Shown one piece after another: positions 9,369 through 18,270 of a stretch of DNA of 64,000 nt; within the stretch, counting starts at the first letter, position 1; every line of letters starts with the position of its first letter. The DNA comes from an uncultured Christensenella sp. (GTDB lineage Bacteria > Bacillota > Clostridia > Christensenellales > Pumilibacteraceae), in the NCBI GenBank assembly GCA_910578545.1, contig CAJTPT010000001.1:353481-417480 (forward strand), read 5' to 3'. The position numbers and the translations under genes are program-made. The notes under the pieces were generated by a model that saw only the letters and a list, made by a program, of their open reading frames with translations, did no database searches and was not told the DNA's origin.

Positions 9369-9499
9369 CGCAACGCGACAGGATTGCGTAGGCGTTTTTA
9401 TCGAGAGCAAGGCGCTCGTCCGCAGGCGTAGCGACGCTACGTCAAGGACGGGCAACACAGCTAACGGCAAAAAACGGCAGCAAGACGTCGCACAAGCAT
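9369..9499. repeat. Intergenic repeat copy A (rpsL-rpsG gap)
   Basis: Related to the copy at 8641-8778. GGATTGCGT lies at 9381 and the central hairpin GTAGC-GAC-GCTAC at 9428-9440, followed by an A-rich segment and GTCGCACAAGCAT. It occupies most of the 255-bp gap, which is short or absent in most str operons. Confidence 0.55.
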
Positions 9500-9514
9500 T
9501 TGTTAGGCGGTCGA

Positions 9515-9886
9515 TTATTTCGCTTTCTTGGCGCCGTACTTTGAGCGGGACTGCTTGCGCTTTGCCACACCGGCGGTGTCTAACGCACCGCGAATGATGT
9601 GATACCGCACACCGGGCAAGTCCTTCACTCTGCCACCACGGACAAGCACAACCGAGTGTTCTTGCAGGTTGTGACCGATGCCGGGAATGTAGACCGTACC
9701 TTCCATCTTGTTGACAAGACGCACACGAGCGATCTTGCGCAAAGCGGAGTTGGGCTTTTTAGGGGTTGTCGTAGTCACCGAAAGGCATACGCCGCGCTTT
9801 TGGGGATTGTTATCGAGTATCGGGCTCATGGACTTGTACTCGACCTTTTGACGACCTTTCCTAACAAGTTGGTTGATCGTAGGCAT
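9515..9886 (-). CDS. rpsL: 30S ribosomal protein S12
   Basis: 123 residues, full length, beginning MPTINQLVRKGR. Contains TPKKPNSALRK (streptomycin-region lysine retained), GIGHNLQEHSVVLVRGGR and KDLPGVRYHIIRG, ending KRKQSRSKYGAKK. S12 sits at the decoding centre of the 30S subunit. The GAGGTAGAGTAAC region gives a ribosome binding site before the ATG. First gene of the str operon, about 125 nt downstream of its predicted transcription start. Confidence 0.98.
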   Translation of the reverse strand: MPTINQLVRKGRQKVEYKSMSPILDNNPQKRGVCLSVTTTTPKKPNSALRKIARVRLVNKMEGTVYIPGIGHNLQEHSVVLVRGGRVKDLPGVRYHIIRGALDTAGVAKRKQSRSKYGAKKAK

Positions 9887-9949
9887 TGTTACTCTACCTC
9901 CTTATAGTAGTATTGCCGCTCCCACTCGTTCGAATAAGAGCAAGATTGT

Positions 9950-9990
9950 ACCCTATGCCAACCCGTGTTGAACACGGGTTGGCATAGGGT
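9950..9990 (-). promoter_or_regulatory. Leader hairpin of the str operon
   Basis: A perfect 20-bp inverted repeat around one base (ACCCTATGCC...GGCATAGGGT) lies in the untranslated leader between the promoter at 10018-10047 and rpsL. It has no U-tract, so it is not a standard terminator. It could be a ribosomal-protein autoregulation target or an RNA-stability element. Confidence 0.6.
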
Positions 9991-10017
9991 GCGCGCATAA
10001 TTCTACGCGTACTCTTT

Positions 10018-10047
10018 ATTATACCCTCTTGTCCGCGCCCTTGTCAA
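10018..10047 (-). promoter_or_regulatory. Promoter of the str operon
   Basis: Perfect TTGACA (10042-10047) and TATAAT (10018-10023) with 18-nt spacing on the minus strand. It is one of the strongest promoters in the window, which fits the highly expressed genes downstream. Confidence 0.85.
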
Positions 10048-10130
10048 GCGTTTTGACATTGCATTTTAACACCCAAAAGCCGCCTAAAACTCACCGTGTC
10101 CGCCTGCATATCGCGGCTTCCCGTCAAAGC

Positions 10131-10163
10131 AAAAAACCCACTGTTCGGCGGGCTTTTGTTTTA
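10131..10163 (-). terminator. Possible terminator after hsdR
   Basis: GCCCGCC/GTGGGTTTTTT can form an imperfect hairpin ending in a six-T run on the minus strand, 20 bp past the hsdR stop. The stem is imperfect. Confidence 0.4.
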
Positions 10164-10180
10164 ATGATATGCGCGCTTAT

Positions 10181-13100
10181 TTAAGCAACGTTCGCATTGG
10201 AATTTATAGTAGTGATTATTTTGCGGATTTCGTACCAAACGTTTACGTCACGGAAGATATCCACAATGCTTCCCCTATCGGTAAACGGCGCGCTTTGCAG
10301 TACCGATAAATCCTTCATCAGTCCGTTCTTTACGATATACTCGACAATCTGATTGACAAAATATATTTGCCTGCTGTCAAAGCTGTTCTCGTTAAGATAA
10401 TCGGCGAACGCGGCTTTTGCGGAAGCCATATCCAGCCCGACTATTTCCCGCACGAACTCGCCGAGCGGCTTTGCGCCGAAAGAGTTTTCGTACTCTTCCC
10501 TTGTGCCCAAATCGCTCCACAGTATTTCCTCAAGCGCGGCGATATCGTCCGCATTAAGCGGTTCGTTCCTTTTCAGCTTTGCAATCGCTTGTACGTCCTG
10601 ATGTTCGCGAATATATTGCTCCGCCTTGATTTTGTAGTTTTTCAGCGCGTCGCCGGTAAGCTCGGCTTCCCGCCATTCGACGGACAGTATTTCGTCGGTA
10701 AAATCCGTGGTATACGTTATCTTGCTTTTAGGAATAAACTTCATCAAATCACGCAGGTTTTCCCGTATGCGCTCAAACTCGTTTATTCCCGCCGCCTCGA
10801 GATACTCGGGCTTTAACAGGCTTTCTATAAGCTCGGTGTGCACCATGATTTGCGGGATATTGGCAATTTGCGAGAGCGCGACCGCCTTTTTAACCAAGTC
10901 GTTGCGCGCGCGACTGTACGTTTTGCCCGCCAAATACGCAAGCTCTATCCCGTACATAAGCGAATCGAACCGCACCGCCGCCACGTCGTCGTTCTCGGGC
11001 AATACGAGCGGCGATATATGCTCCGCCATGATTAGCGTATCTTCATAGGAAAGAGGTGCGTACGCCTCGTCGCGCGCATATTCTTCCACGTGCTTTAATT
11101 GCAATTTGACGGCAAAATTATTTTTATCGAGCTCGGCGATTTTGCCTTTCAGTTCGCCGATTAGCCTATTGCGAAAAGCAATCAACTCGTCGGTCCGATA
11201 CTCTATATCCTGAAGCTTAAACACGATTTGCGCTTTAAGATTGAATATTGCCGATTGCAACGCGACCTGATTGTTGACCTCTTTGCCCTTGTCGGCTTTA
11301 AAGAACTCGCACACGCCGCAGAAATCGAATACGAAAAACTTTTTCTTATGCTCGCCGTCCAACAGCTCGGGGCACAATCTCGTTCCGCGCCCTATCATCT
11401 GCCAAAACTTAGCGCTCGACAAAACGGGCTTGAATATGACGAGGTTAAGTATTTCGGGAATATCGATACCCGTATCAAGCATATCGACGGAAATCGCGAT
11501 CTGCGGCAGTCTTTTGGGATCGGAAAACTCGTCTATCGCGCTTTGCGCGTAGTTTAAGTAGTTATCTATGACCTTCGCATAGCCGTTAAGATGCGGATAT
11601 TCGCGGTTGAAAATCTCAAAGATAAGCTCGGCGTGTCTGTGGTTTTTGGCAAAAATAATCGTCTTGCCTATCTTACTTCCGTAATCGATTTTCAGGGCGT
11701 TTTGCATAACGCACCTAAGCGCTTGCGCGATAGTGTCCTCGTTAAACAGCCATTCGTTTAACGCATTGGACGAAATGCGGTCGGGATAGTCGCCGTTCTC
11801 GTCGGCAAACGTGTTTTCGTATTCCGCTTTTTCCCGCTCCGACAGCTCGTCGTAAACCACGCCTTTCTGCATAAACTTAAGCGCGACGTCCGCCGTAACG
11901 TAGTCTACAAGATACCCGTCGGCAACAGCCTGCGCCAAATCGTAGCCGTACGTGGGCACGCCTTGTTCAAGTTCGAAAATATCGTAAGTATTTTTGTCGA
12001 TGTCGTCCTTAGGCGTTGCGGTAAGCCCGATAAGCGGCGCGTCAAAGTAATCGAATATTGCCTGATACTTGTTGTATATGGAACGGTGCGCCTCGTCGCA
12101 GATTATCAAATCGAAATGCCCGCACGTAAACAATCGCCCCTCGGCGTCCTTGACGTTGTCGACACAATTCATAATCGTTTGATAGGTGGAAAAGATTCCG
12201 CAAGCGAGCGGGTCGTTTTTGCTCTCGCACAAATCAGTCACCGAAAAATCGGGCAAAAGATTGACGAACGCGCGCTTTGCCTGCGTTACGAGCGCCGTTC
12301 TGTCGGCAAGGAAAAGCACGTTTTTTATCCACCCGTGCCGCAACAATACGTCGACAAGCCCGATAACCGTGCGCGTCTTGCCCGAGCCCGTCGCCATTAC
12401 GAGCAACGCTTTTCGGCGGTTGCGACCGAACGCTTCGCATACGCTTTTTATTGCCGCTTCCTGGTAATACCGCCCGGCTATTCCCTTGTTGACGGTAACG
12501 TTTTTTAACGACAGCTTTTGCGTTCTAAGGTTGAACAGTCGCTCCAAATCGCGCTTGGAATATATGCCGCTCACCTTGCGCTCGGGATAATATTTGTCAT
12601 CCCAAATAACCGTGTCGTAGCCGTTGGTAAGGAATATTATAGGGCGACGCCCGAACTGCTTTTCCAGCAGATCGGCGTAAAGCTTGGCCTGTTGCCTGCC
12701 TACAGCAGGGTCGGCGCAAGTCCTTTTGGCCTCGACAACCGCAAGCGGTTTGCCGTCGTCGCCTAACAGAACGTAATCGGCAAACCCCGCACCCGACGAA
12801 TTGGGCATTCCGACTAACGGGTACTCGTTTATCCAATTCTTGTTTTCCGCCCAGCCTGCGTCGGCAAGCGCCACGTCGATATACAACTTGCGCGTTTGAA
12901 ATTCCGACGGCTCGACTTTGGGCGAGTACGTCTTTCCCTGCTCGGCGCGGCGACGTGTCAATTCCTCTTTTAGCGCGGCATTCTCGGCAAGCAACTCTTG
13001 GAAGTTGACATCTACGGAATTATCGACAAGCGTTTCGGTCTGCTTGTCGACAAGCGTTTTGTCGTACTGCCTTTGAGTATAGCCTTTGGAATAACAATAC

Positions 13101-13468
13101 GCGACGAAGTCGAGAAAGTAAAACAGATTTTCCAAGCACAGCCGCGCTTCCGCATCGCTTACCGTCTTGCCGGCGTGCGCCACAACGTTGCCCGTCCTGC
13201 GTATATAGTGCATGCGGTTGAGCAGGTTGCCGTCGACGATATTGCGAAATTCCGCCGTGCTCATGAGCGTGTTTAGCGAATCGTCATAAGCGGGCACTTT
13301 AAGCTTGGCGTCCACAGAGTACATCCATTTTACGGCAAACTCCATCGCGCGGCGACAGTTAAACACACTCGCCGCAGCGTCGACATGAAGGATTTCTTCC
13401 GCCTTAATCGCAACTTCCGCAAATACGGCAAACTCCTTTTCGCTTCTCAAAAAATCAAAGTTGGTCAT
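10181..13468 (-). CDS. hsdR: Type I restriction enzyme, R subunit (HsdR)
   Basis: 1,095 residues. The ATP-driven translocase and endonuclease subunit that cuts unmethylated DNA after HsdM/HsdS recognition. Residues about 10-130 resemble the DUF4145 N-terminal domain often fused to HsdR. The nuclease motif is D231...E246-A-K248. The SF2 helicase follows, with Walker A at 360-366 (TGSGKTR), the DEAH box at 458-461, and a later motif VI region (QMIGRGTR). The C-terminus is an EcoEI-type C domain. The start overlaps the stop of the upstream DUF2806 gene by ATGA, showing translational coupling. Last gene of the fic-hsdM-hsdS-DUF2806-hsdR operon. No defect visible. Confidence 0.95.
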   Translation of the reverse strand: MTNFDFLRSEKEFAVFAEVAIKAEEILHVDAAASVFNCRRAMEFAVKWMYSVDAKLKVPAYDDSLNTLMSTAEFRNIVDGNLLNRMHYIRRTGNVVAHAGKTVSDAEARLCLENLFYFLDFVAYCYSKGYTQRQYDKTLVDKQTETLVDNSVDVNFQELLAENAALKEELTRRRAEQGKTYSPKVEPSEFQTRKLYIDVALADAGWAENKNWINEYPLVGMPNSSGAGFADYVLLGDDGKPLAVVEAKRTCADPAVGRQQAKLYADLLEKQFGRRPIIFLTNGYDTVIWDDKYYPERKVSGIYSKRDLERLFNLRTQKLSLKNVTVNKGIAGRYYQEAAIKSVCEAFGRNRRKALLVMATGSGKTRTVIGLVDVLLRHGWIKNVLFLADRTALVTQAKRAFVNLLPDFSVTDLCESKNDPLACGIFSTYQTIMNCVDNVKDAEGRLFTCGHFDLIICDEAHRSIYNKYQAIFDYFDAPLIGLTATPKDDIDKNTYDIFELEQGVPTYGYDLAQAVADGYLVDYVTADVALKFMQKGVVYDELSEREKAEYENTFADENGDYPDRISSNALNEWLFNEDTIAQALRCVMQNALKIDYGSKIGKTIIFAKNHRHAELIFEIFNREYPHLNGYAKVIDNYLNYAQSAIDEFSDPKRLPQIAISVDMLDTGIDIPEILNLVIFKPVLSSAKFWQMIGRGTRLCPELLDGEHKKKFFVFDFCGVCEFFKADKGKEVNNQVALQSAIFNLKAQIVFKLQDIEYRTDELIAFRNRLIGELKGKIAELDKNNFAVKLQLKHVEEYARDEAYAPLSYEDTLIMAEHISPLVLPENDDVAAVRFDSLMYGIELAYLAGKTYSRARNDLVKKAVALSQIANIPQIMVHTELIESLLKPEYLEAAGINEFERIRENLRDLMKFIPKSKITYTTDFTDEILSVEWREAELTGDALKNYKIKAEQYIREHQDVQAIAKLKRNEPLNADDIAALEEILWSDLGTREEYENSFGAKPLGEFVREIVGLDMASAKAAFADYLNENSFDSRQIYFVNQIVEYIVKNGLMKDLSVLQSAPFTDRGSIVDIFRDVNVWYEIRKIITTINSNANVA

Positions 13469-14454
13469 GATACTATCTCGTTATCAAATACTTTTATGGG
13501 ATTATCTTCATAATTGATTGTATCATCTTGTATGGAAGTAACCCTAAAAACTTTTATTTTCACATTAGGTCTATATACATTATACAATTTCTCTGCTAAA
13601 TCTAATATATATTCATTATTAAACTCTTTTTGTACAATATCAAACAACTCTCTCCCCACAGTCGTAAGCATATAAACACTCATATCGACATCCATATCTT
13701 TTTTACGAGCGCAATCAAAAATCACAATTCTTTTTTCCGTATAAATTGCGGAAAGATCCTTATCTTTAACATTATTGATAGTAAGATTCGCAAGATCTGT
13801 TAATAGACCACACTCTCGCAATAAAACTATATCACGATACTGTGTACCATTTTTTTCAAGGATAGCATCGTTAGAAAAGATATATTTCCCTAGTCCAATT
13901 GTAAACACATATGCGGTCATCTTTTGAAACAATAAGGCTTCATCCTTAGATATATTTTTTAATGTTTCCAACGTTCGCAATGAGTATGTTTTAGGCTGTT
14001 TCACCTCGCCTGCCAGAATTCTTGCCCATAGCAATTGCATATCATTATCCGAAATATTTTCAACCGAATTAAAAAATCGACTTAGCCAATCATTATCAAC
14101 CGGAACATCAGTACAGTCGGGTTCACCGTCCAAGAGTCCGTATGCCTTATCTACAACGCTCTCAATATTTTGTTGTTTTTGTAATTCCTGAAACGCCATA
14201 CGGCTTTGCGTGCGTTTTACTAATTGGTCAAAGTCTTTTGTATCTGCAACTATTTCGCCATTCGAATATGTTATTGGAATATCCGCATTTTCACGCAACG
14301 CTCGACCGATTTCCTCGATTTCCCGCGCTCGCGCTTTTGCCATACGCTTTATATGCGTTGGCTCATAAGCTTTACCGATAGCGCTCGAAACCGTTTTGAT
14401 TAGTTTGGTTACAGGTGATACCACCGCATTGATTACTTCTACCGCTTTACTCAT
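13465..14454 (-). CDS. DUF2806-like protein inside the type I RM operon
   Basis: 329 residues. The middle reads like DUF2806: DNDMQLLWARILAGEVKQP followed by a short helix beginning YSLRTLETLKN (about residues 137-170). The N-terminus has a hydrophobic helix (residues about 7-28), then charged helices. There are no catalytic motifs. Its function is unknown, but it is translationally coupled to hsdR (4-bp overlap) and follows hsdS by 15 bp, so it probably acts with the restriction complex or as an accessory defence factor. GGAGAAATT precedes the ATG. It is clearly more AT-rich than hsdR and hsdM, as is hsdS, suggesting separate acquisition. The family assignment is by motif recall. Confidence 0.7.
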   Translation of the reverse strand: MSKAVEVINAVVSPVTKLIKTVSSAIGKAYEPTHIKRMAKARAREIEEIGRALRENADIPITYSNGEIVADTKDFDQLVKRTQSRMAFQELQKQQNIESVVDKAYGLLDGEPDCTDVPVDNDWLSRFFNSVENISDNDMQLLWARILAGEVKQPKTYSLRTLETLKNISKDEALLFQKMTAYVFTIGLGKYIFSNDAILEKNGTQYRDIVLLRECGLLTDLANLTINNVKDKDLSAIYTEKRIVIFDCARKKDMDVDMSVYMLTTVGRELFDIVQKEFNNEYILDLAEKLYNVYRPNVKIKVFRVTSIQDDTINYEDNPIKVFDNEIVS

Positions 14455-14469
14455 TTTTTAATTTCTCCT

Positions 14470-15558
14470 TTATCCAAAGTATTTTTGCATTAAAGCATTT
14501 TTTAATATTGTTAGTTTATCAAGACTGTGCCTGATAGTGGATTTTGTTTTTTCGGTCTGTTCGACGAATGCCGCAAATTGAGTTTGTAGTTCTATAGGCG
14601 GACACATACACGGCAAGTTGCGAATAAACCCTTGATTAGCCATTTTAAACTTACCATTTCCTATTTCCATAAATTTACCATACTGCATTTGCAGTTGATA
14701 AAAAATGAATTCCGATAAAAAGTTCTGATTGCCATTAACATCAATACCAACAATGTTTTGATTGGTAGTTGTATCAAACCGAAGCAGTGCTGTTTTTCCT
14801 ATCGTCGCTCCAACTAATGCAACCAAAACAGTCCCATTATAAAACCACTTTGCTGATGAATGTGCATATCCCTCTTCTGTTATAAATTTTCCATCATTCT
14901 CATATAAAACCGTGTCTTGACACATATTAGAGCCTATCCATGGGATTGTACCATTTTCCCAATATTCGCCTACTCCTGTGGTAGGCGTTCCTCCACTCGA
15001 CACTCTAAACAGCTCGCCAATAGTGGACATTTGCCACTTATGACAATTCACCTTTGGATCTCCGAACATCTCAATAAATTGCGATTTAACAAGCAAGTCC
15101 AATTTTTCAAGTTGTTGTTTGCGCTTTTTAATCAGTAAATCTACTTTATTAATTTCATTCACAATGCGATTTTGTTCATCTTCGCTTGGTAAACAAATTT
15201 CCGCTTCAGTCAAATTGGCGAGTTTTATGTATTTAATTACTCCGCCAACGGATTCCTCTCGCAAGGTTTCCACATGTTTATCCAAAAAACTATACAAGTA
15301 CGGTACCGATAAAATCCGCTTATCTTTACTTTCTATGATATACGTTCGCTGATAAGCATTAAATTTCCCGTTATAATATTTAACATTCAAATCACCGTTA
15401 CCAGCAACCAAAACACATTCGCAGTCATATGCGTATTGATTAATCTTCAGCGGCTCTACAGAACAAGTAAAAAAAGGATAAGTGCCGTCATCATCTGCGG
15501 CATTGGCATCAAGTTTGCCTGTCTTTATTTTTACATAATCCCCTAACCTTACTCTCAC
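14470..15558 (-). CDS. hsdS: Type I restriction enzyme, specificity subunit (HsdS)
   Basis: 362 residues, with two target-recognition domains separated by coiled-coil spacers: TRD1 about residues 1-125, spacer EINKVDLLIKKRKQQLEKLD (about 130-155), TRD2 about 180-320 (SSGGTPTTG, IPWIGSNMCQD) and a C-terminal spacer helix. It determines the DNA sequence recognised by HsdM and HsdR. It starts at GTG overlapping the hsdM stop by 4 bp. It is slightly short for the family, with an abbreviated first domain. Its base composition is AT-rich compared with hsdM, as is common for swapped specificity genes. Confidence 0.92.
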   Translation of the reverse strand: MRVRLGDYVKIKTGKLDANAADDDGTYPFFTCSVEPLKINQYAYDCECVLVAGNGDLNVKYYNGKFNAYQRTYIIESKDKRILSVPYLYSFLDKHVETLREESVGGVIKYIKLANLTEAEICLPSEDEQNRIVNEINKVDLLIKKRKQQLEKLDLLVKSQFIEMFGDPKVNCHKWQMSTIGELFRVSSGGTPTTGVGEYWENGTIPWIGSNMCQDTVLYENDGKFITEEGYAHSSAKWFYNGTVLVALVGATIGKTALLRFDTTTNQNIVGIDVNGNQNFLSEFIFYQLQMQYGKFMEIGNGKFKMANQGFIRNLPCMCPPIELQTQFAAFVEQTEKTKSTIRHSLDKLTILKNALMQKYFG

Positions 15559-17051
15559 AGCAGTTCCTCCAACTCGGCAAGACCCGCCGTGATCTCGTTT
15601 TCGAGCTCGCGTATGTCTGCAAGGATCTCTTTCGGTTCGGGATACTGTTCCGCAACGTACTCGGTCTTTTTGTATTTGTTGATAGACAGGTCGTAGTCGT
15701 TTTCGACAATTTCGCGCTTGTCGACCAAAAAGCTCTGCTCGGTGCGGGCGCGGTCTTGTTCGCCCTGCAAATTATGGAAGCGCGCCACTATATCGGGAAT
15801 ATCGTTTTCCTTGACTTCCGTACGCTTGTCGTCCAACGAAAAGCCGTCCGCCTTCATATCGTAAAACCAGACCTTATCCGTTCCGCCGTGGTCCGTTTTG
15901 GTAAACACAAGCACGGCTGTCGAAACGCCCGCATACGGCTTGAATACCCCGCTCGGCATGGACACGACCGCTTGCAAACGGTGCTTTTCTATCAGTTCTT
16001 TTCGTATAGCCTTATGCGCCGTTGACGAGCCGAACAGCACGCCGTCGGGAACGATACACGCACATCTGCCGCCGCCGCGAAGCATGCGCAAAAAAAGCGC
16101 GAGGAACAAAAGCTCGGTCTTTTTGGTTTTGCAAACCTTAAGCAAATCTGCGGAAACGGTGTCGTTGTCCAGACTGCCTTTAAAGGGCGGGTTGGCTAAG
16201 ATAAGCGAATACTTTTCACTATCGGGGTTTTGGTCAGAAAGGCTGTCGCGGTACTCGATAAACGGATTGTCCACGCCGTGGGTCATCATGTTCATCGCGC
16301 CTATACGCAACATCGTTCTGTCCATGTCGTAGCCGTGGAATGTGCCGCTCATGTAATGCTCGCGCTTACTACGGTCGAAAAAGATATCTTCCTTATGGTG
16401 CTCTTTAAGATACTCGCCCGCCGCGACCAAAAATCCCGACGTTCCGCAAGCGGGGTCGCAAATCACGTCGTCGGGCGCAGGGCGCATCATGTCCACCATC
16501 ATTTTTATGATGTGGCGGGGCGTGCGGAATTGCCCGTTAAGTCCCGACTGCGCGATCTTGGACAGCAGGTATTCATAAACGTCGCCCTTGGCGTCCACCG
16601 AATCGGATTTTTTGATAAGCTCGAAAATCTCGTCCAGGCTCGCCACGATTTTGGAAAGCGCGTTGGGCGTGGGGATCTTAAAAATCGCGTCGCTCATATA
16701 CTTGCTGTACGCGCTGTCTTTGTCCGCATGCAGGTTTTTGATAAACGGAAATACGGAATCCTGTAAAATACCGTACATCTGCACGGCGGGCTTGTCGCGG
16801 AAAACCGACCACTTCAAAAGCTCGCCGTAAACCGTGCGGTCGCCGATTGCCACTTCCGGTTTAAAAATGCTTTTATACGATAGCCCGAGCATGACCGCCT
16901 CCTTGCTCTTTCGGTCGTCCGCTTCCGACAAGTCGTGAATAAACATTAAGTACGTTATCTGTTCGATAACGTCGAGCGGATTGACAAGCCCGCTCGAGGC
17001 AAAGGTAAGCCAAAGTCCGTCTATTTTGTTTTTAAGTTCGCCTGTAATCAT
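15555..17051 (-). CDS. hsdM: Type I restriction enzyme, N6-adenine methyltransferase subunit (HsdM)
   Basis: 498 residues, full length. Transfers methyl from SAM to adenine in the target set by HsdS. An N-terminal HsdM_N domain (about 1-140) precedes the methyltransferase fold with SAM motif I DPACGTSG (199-206) and catalytic motif IV NPPF (287-290). The C-terminal tail holds a helical DIRELENEITAGLAELEELL segment typical for HsdS contact. GGAGATAAC precedes the ATG. It is 3 bp from the upstream fic and overlaps hsdS. Confidence 0.97.
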   Translation of the reverse strand: MITGELKNKIDGLWLTFASSGLVNPLDVIEQITYLMFIHDLSEADDRKSKEAVMLGLSYKSIFKPEVAIGDRTVYGELLKWSVFRDKPAVQMYGILQDSVFPFIKNLHADKDSAYSKYMSDAIFKIPTPNALSKIVASLDEIFELIKKSDSVDAKGDVYEYLLSKIAQSGLNGQFRTPRHIIKMMVDMMRPAPDDVICDPACGTSGFLVAAGEYLKEHHKEDIFFDRSKREHYMSGTFHGYDMDRTMLRIGAMNMMTHGVDNPFIEYRDSLSDQNPDSEKYSLILANPPFKGSLDNDTVSADLLKVCKTKKTELLFLALFLRMLRGGGRCACIVPDGVLFGSSTAHKAIRKELIEKHRLQAVVSMPSGVFKPYAGVSTAVLVFTKTDHGGTDKVWFYDMKADGFSLDDKRTEVKENDIPDIVARFHNLQGEQDRARTEQSFLVDKREIVENDYDLSINKYKKTEYVAEQYPEPKEILADIRELENEITAGLAELEELL

Positions 17052-17054
17052 TTG

Positions 17055-18110
17055 TTATCTCCTATCGCTATTCCAAACGTATTTTGTATATCTGCCGCCG
17101 CCGAGCTTTGTTACATCACCGCTTTCGACCAATTCGGCAAGCATGCGCTGTATTGTGATTTCCGAAATGTCGGGGCAATGCTCTTTTATTTCGGATTTAG
17201 TGATTGTGCCGAACGTGTTTTTTATAAGCTCTTTTATGCGTTGCGGTTTTGTCGGCGGCTTCTTCCCCCAAATTTGCGCGCGGTCGTTAAATTCGCGATA
17301 CGCCGCAAGCAAGACGCCGAGCATATAATTAACAAACGGAAGATAGTCGTTTTTATTCTCATGCCAGCCCTGCGAGCTTTTGTAAAGCGCGGCGTAATAA
17401 TCTTGCTTTGTCCGTTCGATTATACGCTCTATGCTTATATGTTTACCGACGTTGTAGCCGAAACGGTAAAGCAACAACAAAGTTAAAAGTCTACTCATTC
17501 TGCCGTTGCCGTCGTCAAACGGGCGAACACACAAAAAGTCCGATATAAACGTCGGTATCAGCAATAGCGGATGAGTCGATTGTTGCTCGATCGCTCGGTT
17601 AAACGACGCGCACGCCTGTTCCATTGCTCCCGACACAGCACATGCCCGTAACGGTTGAAAGCGTATAAATTCTTCCCCGTCGCCGCTTTGCTGCGTAATT
17701 ACGCTATCGCCCGTTTTATACCTGCCGCCGTACTCGTTTCCGCTATACGAATACAGATCCTTATGCAACTGCAAAATATACGGGGTTGTAAGAGGAATAA
17801 ACATATAATTCTCGTTTATAGTATTTAACACGTTACGGTACCCCGCGATCTCACGCTCGTCGCGATTTTGCGGATTTGTTTTGTCGAGCGCAAGCTGTTT
17901 GAGTCTATCGTCGCTCGTATAAATGCCCCCTATTTTGTTTGACGATTCCACACTCTGTATTTTAGCAATTTCCGCCAACGCGGCAACGGTGTCGGCTCTC
18001 GTATTTAAATATAGATTCTGTTCGCCTTTGTGTTCCTGGATATCCGATATCGTTTTAAGCAACTCGTTAGTTATATTAAATTTAATTTCTCGATAATCAA
18101 ACGTATGCAC
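17055..18110 (-). CDS. Fic-family protein with substituted active site and C-terminal winged helix
   Basis: 351 residues. Fic_N (about 1-110), Fic core (about 115-260) and a C-terminal winged helix (about 285-345). Fic enzymes usually transfer AMP to hydroxyl side chains using the His of HPFxxGNGRxxR. Here the motif is RPFDDGNGRMSR: Arg196 (CGC, 17523-17525) replaces the catalytic His. The usual inhibitory SSxxIEG motif reads SSNKIGG, with Gly61 (GGG, 17928-17930) where Glu is expected. Both could arise by one A-to-G change. AMP transfer should be lost while nucleotide- and DNA-binding surfaces remain. It starts at GTG with GAGG 8 nt upstream and heads the restriction-modification operon. It may be a dead enzyme or a regulator. 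Confidence 0.9.
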   Translation of the reverse strand: MHTFDYREIKFNITNELLKTISDIQEHKGEQNLYLNTRADTVAALAEIAKIQSVESSNKIGGIYTSDDRLKQLALDKTNPQNRDEREIAGYRNVLNTINENYMFIPLTTPYILQLHKDLYSYSGNEYGGRYKTGDSVITQQSGDGEEFIRFQPLRACAVSGAMEQACASFNRAIEQQSTHPLLLIPTFISDFLCVRPFDDGNGRMSRLLTLLLLYRFGYNVGKHISIERIIERTKQDYYAALYKSSQGWHENKNDYLPFVNYMLGVLLAAYREFNDRAQIWGKKPPTKPQRIKELIKNTFGTITKSEIKEHCPDISEITIQRMLAELVESGDVTKLGGGRYTKYVWNSDRR

Positions 18111-18151
18111 CCCTTTACCCTCAATTATATCTTTTTGACAGATTTGATATA

Positions 18152-18180
18152 ATTATAATGTTTATTAGTCAAAAAGTCAA
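18152..18180 (-). promoter_or_regulatory. Promoter of the fic-hsd operon
   Basis: TTGACT (18175-18180), 17 nt, TATAAT (18152-18157) on the minus strand. An inverted repeat CTTTTTGAC (18131) / GTCAAAAAG (18168) brackets the -10, a plausible operator for the winged-helix Fic protein. Confidence 0.75.
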
Positions 18181-18223
18181 GTGTTTTCCGTATTAATTTT
18201 ATAGCTTACAAATACGCAAAGCC

Positions 18224-18270
18224 GCGCTCTCGCCCGTATGCCGATTCAACCAAAACAAAAAACCCACCGT
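18224..18270. repeat. Direct repeat, copy 1 (tRNA-Pro 3'-end-like)
   Basis: 47 bp matching 18427-18473 with 5 mismatches. It includes ACCAAAACAAAAAACCCACC, which corresponds on the minus strand to a tRNA-Pro terminator arm plus CCA-adjacent bases. It lies 157 bp from copy 2. It resembles a decayed tRNA 3' end or attachment-site relic. Confidence 0.5.

Noticed and set aside
10367..13276. Plus-strand frames opposite hsdR
   Set aside because: Antisense shadows of a full-length HsdR with intact motifs.
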